In this document: positions 40,487 to 48,712 of the stretch, in pieces
How the letters are laid out: every line of letters begins with the position of its first letter
Numbering within the stretch: position 1 is the first letter of the stretch
DNA from: an uncultured Oscillibacter sp.
Lineage (GTDB): Bacteria; Bacillota; Clostridia; Oscillospirales; Oscillospiraceae
Direction of reading: 5' to 3'
NCBI GenBank assembly: GCA_910586735.1
Contig: CAJUJW010000004.1
Location: 1-64,000 of the forward strand
Length of the DNA: 64,000 nucleotides
Notes under the pieces: generated by a model
What the model was told of the DNA's origin: nothing
What the model saw: only the letters and a program-made list of their open reading frames with translations
Database searches by the model: none
Translations under genes and position numbers: made by a program

Positions 40487-41908
40487 TCAGACGTTGATCT
40501 CCGGCGTCTCGCCCTCTCCGGCCTCCGCCAGCAGGGGGGCGGCGCTTTCCAGGAACGCCTCCACCTGGGCGGCGCAGCGGCCGGTGTAGAGCCTGGGGTC
40601 CAGAACGGCCTCCATCTCCGCCTCCGTCATGGCAAAGGCGGGTTCCGCCGCCAGGCGGTGGAGCAGGTCGCAGGGCTCGCCCTCCTTCATCCTGGCCGTG
40701 GCGGCCATGGAGCAGGTGCGGATGATCTCGTGGAGCTCCTGCCGGTTGCCGCCCCGCTTGACCCCCTCCATCATCAGGTTCTCCGTGGCGATGAAGGGCA
40801 GGTACTCCCGGCAGGTCCGGTCCACGATTTTCTCGTTGACGCGGAGCCCGTCGGTGACGTTCTGGGCCAGGCGCAAAATGGCGTCGGCGCAGAGGAAGCC
40901 CTCCGGCATGGAGATGCGCCGGTTGGCGGAGTCGTCCAAGGTCCGCTCCAGCCACTGGACCGAGGCGGTCATGGGGGCGTTCATGGCGTCCGCCATCAGG
41001 TATCGGGAGAGAGAGCAGATGCGCTCGCAGCGCATGGGGTTGCGCTTGTAGGCCATGGCCGAAGAGCCGATCTGGTTCTTCTCAAAGGGCTCCTCCACCT
41101 GCCGGTCGTGCTGGAGGAGGCGGATGTCGTTCGCCATGCGATAGGCGCTCTGGGCAATGGAGCTGAGGCAGTTGAGAATGCGGCTGTCCACCTTCCGGGG
41201 ATAGGTCTGGCCGCAGACGGGGAAGGTCCTCTCAAAGCCGAACTCGGCGGCGATCCGCCGGTTCATCTCGTCGATCTTCCCCTCGTCCCCCTCGAAGAGG
41301 TCCAGGAAGCTGGCCTCAGTGCCGGTGGTGCCCCGGCAGCCCAGGAATTTCAGGTTCTCCAGGACAAAGTCCAGCTCCTCCAGGTCGGCCAGGAAATCCT
41401 GCATCCAGAGGGTGGCCCGCTTGCCCACGGTGACAAGCTGGGCGGGCTGATAGTGGGTGTAGCCCAGGGTGGGCGTGTCCGCATACTGCCTGGCGAACTT
41501 CGCCAGATTCCCCAGCAGGGCCAGAAGGCCCTGGCGCAGATACCGCAGGCCCTCCCGGTAGAGGATGAGGTCCGCGTTGTCGGTGACATAGCAGCTGGTG
41601 GCCCCCAGGTGGATGATGCCCGCCGCCGAGGGGGCGGCCGCGCCGTAGGCGTAGACATGGGCCATCACGTCATGGCGGACCTCCTTCTCCCGCTTCGCCG
41701 CCAGGTCAAAGTCGATGTCGGTGAGGTGGGCCTCCAGCTCGGCCACCTGTTCCGCCGTGACGGGCAGGCCCAGCTGGTGCTCGGCACGGGCCAGGGCCAC
41801 CCACAGCCGCCGCCAGGTCTCGATCCGCTTTTCGGCGGAGAAGAGATTCAGCATATACTCCGAGGCGTACCGGGAGGAGAGGGGGGATTCGTAGCGGTCT
41901 TTACTCAT
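40487..41908 (-). CDS. purB: Adenylosuccinate lyase
   Basis: Splits SAICAR and adenylosuccinate in purine synthesis. The 473-residue fumarase-superfamily protein shows HDVMAHVYAYG, HLGATSCYVTDNADL, the catalytic region TLGYTHYQPAQ, and the signature loop GSSAMAYKRNPMRCE with the catalytic Ser. The ATG at 41906-41908 follows GGGAGG closely (4-5 nt). It is 10 nt downstream of purA in one leftward operon, so the two consecutive AMP-branch enzymes are cotranscribed. Confidence 0.95.
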   Translation of the reverse strand: MSKDRYESPLSSRYASEYMLNLFSAEKRIETWRRLWVALARAEHQLGLPVTAEQVAELEAHLTDIDFDLAAKREKEVRHDVMAHVYAYGAAAPSAAGIIHLGATSCYVTDNADLILYREGLRYLRQGLLALLGNLAKFARQYADTPTLGYTHYQPAQLVTVGKRATLWMQDFLADLEELDFVLENLKFLGCRGTTGTEASFLDLFEGDEGKIDEMNRRIAAEFGFERTFPVCGQTYPRKVDSRILNCLSSIAQSAYRMANDIRLLQHDRQVEEPFEKNQIGSSAMAYKRNPMRCERICSLSRYLMADAMNAPMTASVQWLERTLDDSANRRISMPEGFLCADAILRLAQNVTDGLRVNEKIVDRTCREYLPFIATENLMMEGVKRGGNRQELHEIIRTCSMAATARMKEGEPCDLLHRLAAEPAFAMTEAEMEAVLDPRLYTGRCAAQVEAFLESAAPLLAEAGEGETPEINV

Positions 41909-41918
41909 AGGTCCTCCC

Positions 41919-43193
41919 TCAGCGGATGATGATGGCTTCCCGCTCCGGGCCCACGGACACGTAGCCAATGCGGCAGCCGATCTCTTTTTCCACGTACTCC
42001 ACATACTTCCGGGCGGCCTCGGGCAGGTCCTCCCAGGTCCGCACGCCGGAGATGTCGCACTTCCAGCCGTCCATATACTCCACCACCGGCTTGGCCTCCG
42101 GGAGCAGGGCCGGGAAGGGGAAGCGGTCCGTCTGCTGGCTGCCCAGCTCATAGCGGACGCAGACGGGAATCTTGTCCAGATAGCTCAGCACGTCCAGCTT
42201 GGTCAGGGCGATGTTGGTGGCCGCCTGGCACTGGACACCGTAGCGGGTGGCCACGATGTCGATGGGCCCCACCCGGCGGGGGCGGCCGGTTTTCGCGCCG
42301 TACTCGTTGCCGGCCTCCCGGAGCTTGTCCGCCTCCTCGCCGAACCACTCGCAGGTGAAGGGGCCCTCGCCCACGCAGGAGGAGTAGGCTTTCACCACGC
42401 CGATGACCTCGTCGATCCGCACGGAGGGCAGGCCGGAACCCACGGGGGCGTAGGCCGCCACGGCGTTGGAGGAGGTTGTGTAGGGATAGATGCCGTAGTC
42501 CAGGTCCCGGAGGGCGCCCAGCTGGGCCTCGAAGAGGATGCGCTTGTTCTCCGTCTGGGCCTGGCGCAGGAAAGCGCCTGTGTCCCGGATGAAGGGGCGG
42601 ATCTTCTCGCCGTAGTCCGCCACGTAGTCCATCAGCTGCTCAATGGTATAGGGCTCAGCGCCGTAGACCTTGGTCAGAGTCAGGTTCTTCCACTCCAGCA
42701 GGTCCTCCAGGTGGGCGCGCAGCTGCTTGGGGTAGAGAAGCTCCCCGGCCATGACGGTCTTCTTCTGGAACTTGTCCGAGTAGAAGGGGGCGATGCCCTG
42801 CTTGGTGGAGCCGTATTTTTTGTCCTTCAGCCGGGCCTCCTCCAGGCCGTCCAGGTCCCGGTGCCAGGGCAGCAGCAGAGAGGCCCGGTCGCTGATCATC
42901 AGGTTGTCCGGCGTGAGGGCCACGCCCTTGGCGGACACGTCCTGCATTTCCTTCCACAGGTTCTCGCAGTCCAGAGCCACGCCGTTGCCCAGGATATTCA
43001 CCACGCCTTCCCGGAAGATGCCGGAGGGCAGCAGATGCAGGGCGAACTTGCCCTTTTCGTTGACGACGGTGTGCCCGGCGTTTCCGCCGCCCTGATAGCG
43101 GACCACCACGTCGTAGTCCTGGGTGATCAGGTCCACCATACGGCCTTTGCCCTCGTCGCCCCAGTTGATGCCCACAATGGCGCAATTTGACAT
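41919..43193 (-). CDS. purA: Adenylosuccinate synthase
   Basis: GTP-dependent ligation of aspartate to IMP, first step to AMP. The 424 residues begin MSNCAIVGINWGDEGKGRMVDL; the family usually has QWGDEGKGK here, so Asn and Arg replace Gln and Lys at the flanks while the catalytic Asp and Gly pattern is intact. Further motifs are RYQGGGNAGHTVV with the catalytic His, and GRPRRVGPIDIVATRYG. It is the first gene of purA-purB behind a long GC-rich leader and a sigma-A promoter. Confidence 0.95.
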   Translation of the reverse strand: MSNCAIVGINWGDEGKGRMVDLITQDYDVVVRYQGGGNAGHTVVNEKGKFALHLLPSGIFREGVVNILGNGVALDCENLWKEMQDVSAKGVALTPDNLMISDRASLLLPWHRDLDGLEEARLKDKKYGSTKQGIAPFYSDKFQKKTVMAGELLYPKQLRAHLEDLLEWKNLTLTKVYGAEPYTIEQLMDYVADYGEKIRPFIRDTGAFLRQAQTENKRILFEAQLGALRDLDYGIYPYTTSSNAVAAYAPVGSGLPSVRIDEVIGVVKAYSSCVGEGPFTCEWFGEEADKLREAGNEYGAKTGRPRRVGPIDIVATRYGVQCQAATNIALTKLDVLSYLDKIPVCVRYELGSQQTDRFPFPALLPEAKPVVEYMDGWKCDISGVRTWEDLPEAARKYVEYVEKEIGCRIGYVSVGPEREAIIIR

Positions 43194-43374
43194 ATCAAAA
43201 CCTCCCCGCGCCGCCGTCCCCCGGAGGGGGCGGCGTTCCGCTTGCTCACGGCCAGCGGCCAGCCGGTAATGGGGGCCTGTCCGGCCCCAGGGGGTTCTGG
43301 CGGCGGCGAAAAAGCGCCTCCGGCCAGAGAAAGAAGGGCTCCGCAGTCAGCGGGGCCCAAAGTTTCCCTTCCTT
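43194..43374 (-). promoter_or_regulatory. Long structured 5' leader of purA
   Basis: About 180 nt between the -10 element and purA hold several strong stems, including GCCGTCCCCC/GGGGGCGGC near 43210-43233 and a GGCCGGAGGC-containing stretch further upstream. No purine, ZTP or other riboswitch consensus that I know is visible. It may be an unassigned leader RNA or simply GC-rich UTR. Confidence 0.35.
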
Positions 43375-43403
43375 ATTATAGCGGCAGTTTTCCCATAAGT
43401 AAA
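43375..43403 (-). promoter_or_regulatory. Promoter of purA-purB
   Basis: Minus-strand TTTACT (43398-43403) and perfect TATAAT (43375-43380) have 17-bp spacing. Confidence 0.8.
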
Positions 43404-43482
43404 GGGAAAAGCGAAAGTTCCACAAATTTTTACAGGGCAAAAGGTATGACCCCCGGCGGAGGGCCGGGGGCCGCGTCCCGCC

Positions 43483-43758
43483 TCACGTCACCGTGAAGCG
43501 CTTTGTGGAGCCGGTGACGGCGTAGCGCTCGTAAATTTCCGGTCGTTCCGCCCTCAGGGCCTTGGCGTCCAGCCGGGTGCTGGTCACCGTTTTCCAGGAG
43601 ACCCGGTAGTGGGCCGTCTCCACCTGCTCCACGCCCCGGGCCTCCAGTTCCGCCTTGACCTCGGCCTCGATGGCCTCCGCCTCCTGTTTCAGCCCGTCCA
43701 TCTCCCGGCGGCAGCGCCGGAGGCGGGCCAGCTTCTCGTCCATCCGCAAGTCGTCCAT
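43483..43758 (-). CDS. Phage-like small coiled-coil protein (Gp157/host-nuclease-inhibitor type pattern), function unknown
   Basis: Protein of 91 residues. Residues 1-45 are a charged helix with heptad character (RLRRCRREMDGLKQEAEAIE), followed by a short beta segment YRVSWKTVTSTRLDAKAL and a basic end STKRFTVT. This layout recalls small phage proteins in replication or recombination modules, but no other phage gene lies nearby. A GGGAGG site precedes the ATG. It is the last gene of the leftward LRR-VWA-GNAT-MoxR-NifU run, 53 nt after the NifU gene. The family guess is weak; reality of the gene is likely. Confidence 0.65.
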   Translation of the reverse strand: MDDLRMDEKLARLRRCRREMDGLKQEAEAIEAEVKAELEARGVEQVETAHYRVSWKTVTSTRLDAKALRAERPEIYERYAVTGSTKRFTVT

Positions 43759-43811
43759 AGCGTCCTCCCACAGGTTGTATGGTACAGCCTATGAGCGGGG
43801 AAAGGGGGTTA

Positions 43812-44105
43812 TTACAGGTGGTGGTCCCTGAGGAGCTTTTTCGCCTGCTCCCACAGCTCGTCGCTGACGGTCTGGACCACCACGGCCCTGCGCACCAGGT
43901 CGGGAAGGGCGCGGGTGAGTTCCGCCTCCACAATGGTCTCGTTGGTCAAATCCGCCGAGGGGCACCCGGCGCACTGGCCCAGCAGCTTCACGTACAGCAC
44001 GCCGTCCTCCAGATGGTCCACAGAGATCTCCCCCCCGTGGGCCCGGAGGACGGGGCGGACCTTCTCGTCCAGCGCGGCCTCCACGCGCTTCAAATCCTCA
44101 GTCAT
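43812..44105 (-). CDS. NifU C-terminal-domain protein (iron-sulfur scaffold/carrier)
   Basis: Protein of 97 residues consisting mainly of a NifU_C (Nfu) domain: RVEAALDEKVRPVLRAHGGE, then LLGQCAGCPSADLTNETIV with the CxxC motif (Cys45, Cys48), as used to bind or transfer a [4Fe-4S] cluster. Its C-terminus adds a short helix. The start at 44103-44105 lies inside the end of the MoxR gene (8-nt overlap), with AGGAGGAG upstream, so the two are translationally coupled. It sits about 7.7 kb from sufCB, in a different operon. Function as an Fe-S carrier is by family. Confidence 0.88.
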   Translation of the reverse strand: MTEDLKRVEAALDEKVRPVLRAHGGEISVDHLEDGVLYVKLLGQCAGCPSADLTNETIVEAELTRALPDLVRRAVVVQTVSDELWEQAKKLLRDHHL

Positions 44106-45630
44106 CTGTCTCCTCCTGTTCCGCCGCCTTCGCGGCGATGATTTCCTCCCGTATGCGGCGCTGGCTGTCGTCAAACAGCAGTTCCCGGTTGTGGCGGAAA
44201 TAGGCGTCGCAGCCAAACTGCTCAATGAACCAGCTGGTGTCCGCGCCGGCGGTCAGCTCCGTGACGAACAGCACCAGTTCCTGCCCCTGGCCGAAGGTCT
44301 CCTCCAGGAAGGCAAAGGCGTGGTCCAGCTCTTCCCTGGTCCCCTTGGCCTGGGCGGCCCGCTGTTCCACCTCCGCCCCGAACCAGCCCCGGACCGCCGC
44401 CATGGCCGCCTCGGATTCCGCCAGGCTCTCCTGGATGAGGCGGCGGCGGTAGTCTTCCAGGGCGTTGATCTCCGTCTGCGCCAGCGTCTGGCGCTGTTTC
44501 TCCAGCTGGCCCGCGTCACGGGCCCGTTTCAGGGCGGCCCGCCGGCCGGCGGCCAGGGTCTCCAGCACCTCCGCGGGCTTTTCCCCAGCGGCCAGGGCCT
44601 CCTTAAATTCCGTCAGGGCGGCGTGGAGGCGCTCGCAGAGGGCGTCCCGGCGGCGGGTCTCCCTGGCGGCCTCGGAGAGGCGGGAGAGGAGCAGGCCCAT
44701 GACGGAGAGTTTTTCGTCGAAGGGCGCGGCCCGGAGTTCCCGGACGGTGATGGGCTGCCACGCGCCCCTCAGGATGTCGTCCACGTGGTAGATCTTCCGG
44801 TACTTGTTGTACAGCTCCAGGTAGTTGGCGAAATCCCTGGCGACGCGGGGCAGCTGAATGTACTGGCCCACCACCTCCCGGTCCGTCCTGAGGCCCAGAG
44901 TCTCGTACACCGTCAGCAGCTCGCTCAGGTCCTCCCAGCCCCGGGCGGTGGCGAACTGGATGCCCTCCGCTGATGATTCCACCCGGTAGAAGTTCTCCTT
45001 TTTAATGTCCAGGTAGGACACCACCGCCCCATGGAGGCCCTTGGCCCTGGCGTACTCCTTCCAGACGGCGAAGTCCTCCACAACGTCAATGCGCTTCACC
45101 CGGTCCAGCGTCACCACGTCGAAGTCCCGGACGGAGCGGTTGTATTCCGGCGGGTTCCCGGCGGCGGCGATGAGCCAGCCCTCGGGGAGGCGCTGGTTGC
45201 CGAAGGTCTTGCACTGGAGGAATTGCAGCATCATGGGGGCCAGGGTCTCCGAGACGCAGTTGATCTCGTCCAGGAAGAGGATGCCCTCCTCGAGGCCGGT
45301 CTTCTCCATCAGGCTGTACACGGAGGCCAGAATCTCGCTCATGGTGTACTCGGTGACGGAGAACTCCTCCCCGCCGAAGGTGCGCTTTTCAATGAAGGGC
45401 AGGCCCACGGCGCTCTGCCGGGTGTGGTGGGTTATGGTGTAGGCCACCAGGCCCACGCCGGTCTCGGCGGCCACCTGCTCCATGATCTGGGTTTTGCCCA
45501 CGCCTGGGGGGCCCATCAGGAGAACGGGCCGCTGGCGGACCGGGGGGATGAGGTAGTTTCCCAGCCCGTCCTTGGCCAGGTAGGCTTTCAGGGTGTTGGC
45601 GATTTCCTGTTTGGCTTGTTTGATGTTCAT
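44098..45630 (-). CDS. MoxR-type AAA+ ATPase
   Basis: AAA_5/MoxR chaperone-like ATPase of 510 residues. Walker A GPPGVGKT at 40-47, Walker B ILFLDE at 117-122 and sensor AAGNPPEYNRSV; a long helical C-terminal half (about 300-510) contains charged coiled-coil stretches. MoxR ATPases usually work with a VWA partner to load metals or remodel protein complexes, and a VWA gene lies 578 nt upstream in the same run, separated only by a GNAT gene. The partnership is inferred from context. It is coupled to the NifU gene downstream. Confidence 0.88.
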   Translation of the reverse strand: MNIKQAKQEIANTLKAYLAKDGLGNYLIPPVRQRPVLLMGPPGVGKTQIMEQVAAETGVGLVAYTITHHTRQSAVGLPFIEKRTFGGEEFSVTEYTMSEILASVYSLMEKTGLEEGILFLDEINCVSETLAPMMLQFLQCKTFGNQRLPEGWLIAAAGNPPEYNRSVRDFDVVTLDRVKRIDVVEDFAVWKEYARAKGLHGAVVSYLDIKKENFYRVESSAEGIQFATARGWEDLSELLTVYETLGLRTDREVVGQYIQLPRVARDFANYLELYNKYRKIYHVDDILRGAWQPITVRELRAAPFDEKLSVMGLLLSRLSEAARETRRRDALCERLHAALTEFKEALAAGEKPAEVLETLAAGRRAALKRARDAGQLEKQRQTLAQTEINALEDYRRRLIQESLAESEAAMAAVRGWFGAEVEQRAAQAKGTREELDHAFAFLEETFGQGQELVLFVTELTAGADTSWFIEQFGCDAYFRHNRELLFDDSQRRIREEIIAAKAAEQEETDD

Positions 45631-45656
45631 TCAGTCCATCCTCCACAGCAGAAGAT

Positions 45657-46166
45657 TCACATTCCAAATTCTTTGGCGTAGCATACCGGCCCATTCATCG
45701 GTCCAGCGTCTTCCCGCAGCTTCCGGGCCATGAAATTAATGGAGGGGACTCCTTCTGGAACCACGATTCCAAAGCGCTCTGCCGGAACATATCCAAACCT
45801 TGGATAATAGCGTTCACTTCCCAGAACTACGGAATAGGAATACCCCAGTTCCTTTGCGATGCGGTGCCCTTCGTCCATCAAAGCGGTGCCAACGCCCTGG
45901 CGCTGGTATTCAGGACGCACGGACAAGGGCGCCAGGGCAAGGGCCTCCCTGCCGCCGATGGTAATTTTCGTAAATAGAATATGCCCCGCCAGCCTGCCGT
46001 TGGCCTCCGCCACCAGAGACAGCTCCGGGATAAAGGCCGCGCTCTTCCGCAGAGCGGCGGTTAGGTCCTGTTCCGTCCCATCGGCGTGCTCCGCTGAGGC
46101 AAAGGCCTCCATAATCAGGGCGTATACCTCTTCATAATCGTCTGGCGTTTCCCGGCGTATTTGCAT
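45657..46166 (-). CDS. GNAT-family N-acetyltransferase
   Basis: Acetyltransferase of 169 residues related to the YhbS group. It has the N-terminal MQIRRETPDDYEEVYALIME and the acetyl-CoA motif A region LSVRPEYQRQGVGTALMDEG, then GSERYYPRFGYVPAERFG typical of this subgroup. The base composition looks less GC-rich than the flanking genes, and it separates the VWA and MoxR genes, which are usually adjacent. The start has an AAGGGAGGAA site. Substrate unknown. It could be an inserted passenger in the operon. Confidence 0.88.
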   Translation of the reverse strand: MQIRRETPDDYEEVYALIMEAFASAEHADGTEQDLTAALRKSAAFIPELSLVAEANGRLAGHILFTKITIGGREALALAPLSVRPEYQRQGVGTALMDEGHRIAKELGYSYSVVLGSERYYPRFGYVPAERFGIVVPEGVPSINFMARKLREDAGPMNGPVCYAKEFGM

Positions 46167-46207
46167 AAAAAGCGTTCCTCCCTTCCATCGGATGCTCTCA
46201 GCGTGCC

Positions 46208-47557
46208 TCAGAGCTCCGGCAGCTCGTCCAGGTCGATCTCCTCCGGCAGCTGCTCCACTGCCCGGTCCAGGTCCGGGGCCTCCAGCACCAGCCGGATGGC
46301 CCAGGGGGGCGTCTTCACGCTCAGCGGCGGCTCTCCCAGGAGGATGAACGCCGTCTCATAGGGCGTGCGCTTTTCCGGGTAAATGCCCATGCCGTCGGTG
46401 AAGTACAGCAGTCCCCGGAGGCTGGCAAAGGCCCCCGCCTCCTGGAGCTTCGCCACGTGCTCAAACACCGGGCGGAAGTCCGTGGCGCTGCCGCCTACAA
46501 GCCGGAAGTCATCCATATAGGCCCGCAGGTCCTCCAGGTCGTGAATGGGCGTGTCGGACCGCACCTGGTCGTCGCACTGGATGATACGGATATTCACCTT
46601 CCGGGTGAAGGTCCCGGCGCTCCTCAAAATGGCGTAGGTACAGGCCAGGAACTGCCGCACCCGCTCCCCGGAGGTGGACATGGAGGTGTCCACGGCGATG
46701 ACGAAGTCCTCGATGCGCTTTTCCTCCCGGGTCTCCGGGGGCTCCACCAGGGGCATGTTCCCATAGAGCCGGAGGCCGTAGGCGTAAAACCCGTAGTCAA
46801 AGGCATCCCCGTCCACCGCCTGAACCTCCCTGGGGGCGGCAAAGCGCCGGAGGAAGGCCCGGTAGTCCACGTCGTCCCGGACGGCCACCCGGACCTGCTC
46901 CAGCACGGCCTCCCCGCCGGTCCCCTTGTGGTCGAGCACCGTCTCCAGGCCCGTCTGGGTCTTGCCGGAGAGGTCCTGCCACTTCCGGTCCTGGCGCTGG
47001 TTCCGCTCCTCGCCGTCCCGCTGTTCCGGGTCCCAGAGGCCGTGGTCGTCCACCAGGAAGGCCCGCTGAAGCCGGGCCAGCTCATACTCCGGCAGGCTCA
47101 GACCCAGGAGGCGGCGGTAAATGCCCTCCGCCGTCAGCACGGGCATGTCCCTTTTGCACTCGCCGTAAAACTTCCGCTTCACGGGAAAGGACCCGGCGTT
47201 CAGGCAGGGGTAGTCCAGTTCGTCCAGAATGCTCTCCACCGCCGCGTCGCAGCTGAGGTCCCACAACTCCGGGACCTTCCCCCGCTTCTTCGCCAGGTGC
47301 CGGAGCATACAGTGGAGGACGGCGTGGAGGTAGGCCCGGCAGGTCCACACCCGGCTCCTCAGATACCGTTCCGCCAGCCAGGCCCCGTCGTAGTACAGCG
47401 TCTCCCCGTCCGTCGCCAGGGACAGCGTCACCCCGCCGCCGGGGGCGAAGGCCAGGGCGCACAGGGCCGCGTCCAGATAGGGCAGGTGCATATACAGCTC
47501 GTTCCGGGAGGCAAAGAGGATGTCCCGGCCAACCTCGGAAAACTCCTTTTGTTCCAT
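46208..47557 (-). CDS. VWA-domain protein with degenerate DUF2201-type metallopeptidase domain
   Basis: Protein of 449 residues. The N-terminal half is like the DUF2201 putative metallopeptidase domain, with HAVLHCMLRH at 78-87 where an HExxH would be expected: the Glu is replaced by Ala79. The C-terminal half is a VWA-like domain with the MIDAS motif DTSMS (Asp290, Ser292, Ser294), GGSATDFRPVF and YFTDGMG. It probably partners the MoxR ATPase downstream. The start at 47555-47557 (MEQKEF) lies 16 nt after the LRR gene; its ribosome site is weak, suggesting coupling. Activity as a protease is doubtful. Confidence 0.85.
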   Translation of the reverse strand: MEQKEFSEVGRDILFASRNELYMHLPYLDAALCALAFAPGGGVTLSLATDGETLYYDGAWLAERYLRSRVWTCRAYLHAVLHCMLRHLAKKRGKVPELWDLSCDAAVESILDELDYPCLNAGSFPVKRKFYGECKRDMPVLTAEGIYRRLLGLSLPEYELARLQRAFLVDDHGLWDPEQRDGEERNQRQDRKWQDLSGKTQTGLETVLDHKGTGGEAVLEQVRVAVRDDVDYRAFLRRFAAPREVQAVDGDAFDYGFYAYGLRLYGNMPLVEPPETREEKRIEDFVIAVDTSMSTSGERVRQFLACTYAILRSAGTFTRKVNIRIIQCDDQVRSDTPIHDLEDLRAYMDDFRLVGGSATDFRPVFEHVAKLQEAGAFASLRGLLYFTDGMGIYPEKRTPYETAFILLGEPPLSVKTPPWAIRLVLEAPDLDRAVEQLPEEIDLDELPEL

Positions 47558-47573
47558 AAAACCCCCGGCCTCT

Positions 47574-48566
47574 CTACAGCGTAAAGGACTTTTCCAGTCC
47601 AGCAGGAAAGCGTCTGTGCCGCTCCTCCAGCAGCGCCGCCAGCGCCGCCGTGTCCCCTCTCTCACGGGCCAGGGCACAGGCGGCGGAGAGGGCATCCTGG
47701 TCCGGTTCCGCCAGCTCCAGAAGCAGGGGCAGCCCCTCCCCGTCCCCCTCCTCCAGCAGGAGGCGGAGGGCCTCTCCGGCGTGTTCTTTTAAATAGGTCC
47801 GGTAGCCCGCCGCCGCCGTCTCCCCCAGTTCCGCCGGATAGCGGAGGCGGTACCAGGCCAGGCGGAGGGCGGCGGCCTCGTCGTGCTCCATGCCCAGAAA
47901 CTCCCGCCAGAGGGCGTCGTACTCCTTGAGGGACAGGCGTTTCTGCCGGAAGCAGTGGTGATAGGGATAGCCCGCGCCGGAGATGAAGTAGTCGAAGTGG
48001 TGGGCGGGGCAGTTCTCCTCGTAGAGTTCCGTGTACTCCGGGAACAGCAGACGGGCGGTCTCCCCCGCCGGGTCCAGGAGGGTCACGTCCAGCTCCCGGC
48101 TCAGCTCTCCGGCGAACCAGGCCAGGGCCTCCCCCTGGTCCGGGCCCCCGCGGGTGAGATGGAGGGTGTCCAGGCCGCGGCAGTTCATCAGCACCCCGCC
48201 GCCCCAGCGGGAGACGCCGTCGCTCATACGGAGTGTTTTCAAGCTGGAACAATTTAACAAAGCGTAGTCCCCCAGGGCCTCCAGGCCCTCCGGCAGGGTC
48301 AGCTCCCGGAGGCGGCGGTTGTCCCAGGCCGCGTCCTCCTCGGGGGGAACGCAGGTAATTAGAACCGTCTCCGCCCCGGCGGGAAGAGGGTCCCCCTGCC
48401 TCTCCGGGGCCAGGGCCCGGTCCCCCAGGGCCGTCACCGGCAAGTCGAAAAGCCGGTCCGGCAGGGCGGCCCGAATGTCCGGCGTCCCCGCCCGGAGGAT
48501 GACCGCGCCGCCCTCCTCCCGGCGGAACACCAGCTTCCAGTTGCTGACGCCGCTGACAGTCTCCAT
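47574..48566 (-). CDS. Leucine-rich-repeat (BspA-type) protein, function unknown
   Basis: Protein of 330 residues, the first gene of the MoxR/VWA operon. At about 80-140 it has one to two BspA-like leucine-rich repeats (RELTLPEGLEALGDYALLNC, then SSLKTLRMSDG). The C-terminal third (about 200-330) is an Ala/Leu/Glu-rich helical array resembling tetratricopeptide-like helices. There is no signal peptide, so it is probably cytosolic. It may act as a scaffold or client for the MoxR/VWA pair (inference). Start at 48564-48566; a TATACT -10 lies at 48600-48605 without a clear -35. Confidence 0.75.
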   Translation of the reverse strand: METVSGVSNWKLVFRREEGGAVILRAGTPDIRAALPDRLFDLPVTALGDRALAPERQGDPLPAGAETVLITCVPPEEDAAWDNRRLRELTLPEGLEALGDYALLNCSSLKTLRMSDGVSRWGGGVLMNCRGLDTLHLTRGGPDQGEALAWFAGELSRELDVTLLDPAGETARLLFPEYTELYEENCPAHHFDYFISGAGYPYHHCFRQKRLSLKEYDALWREFLGMEHDEAAALRLAWYRLRYPAELGETAAAGYRTYLKEHAGEALRLLLEEGDGEGLPLLLELAEPDQDALSAACALARERGDTAALAALLEERHRRFPAGLEKSFTL

Positions 48567-48654
48567 GGCCGCCGCCCCCCTTCCTCGTTTTTCAGGGGTA
48601 GTATACCACAACTGGAATCAATTTCCCAGACAAAAATTTTTTTGCCCCGCCCCC

Positions 48655-48695
48655 TTGACAAACTGTTTATTCTGTGTATACTGTATATGAACAGT
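48655..48695 (+). promoter_or_regulatory. Promoter and operator of the GntR-ABC operon
   Basis: Consensus TTGACA (48655-48660) and TATACT (48677-48682) have 16-bp spacing. An inverted repeat ACTGTT/AACAGT (48662-48667 and 48690-48695) brackets the -10, the likely autoregulatory site of the GntR protein. Confidence 0.8.
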
Positions 48696-48712
48696 GAAAC
48701 GGGGGAACTTCC

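Noticed and set aside
43483-43758. A prophage remnant at 43.5 kb
   Set aside because: A single small gene with no integrase, capsid, lysis genes or attachment repeats nearby.
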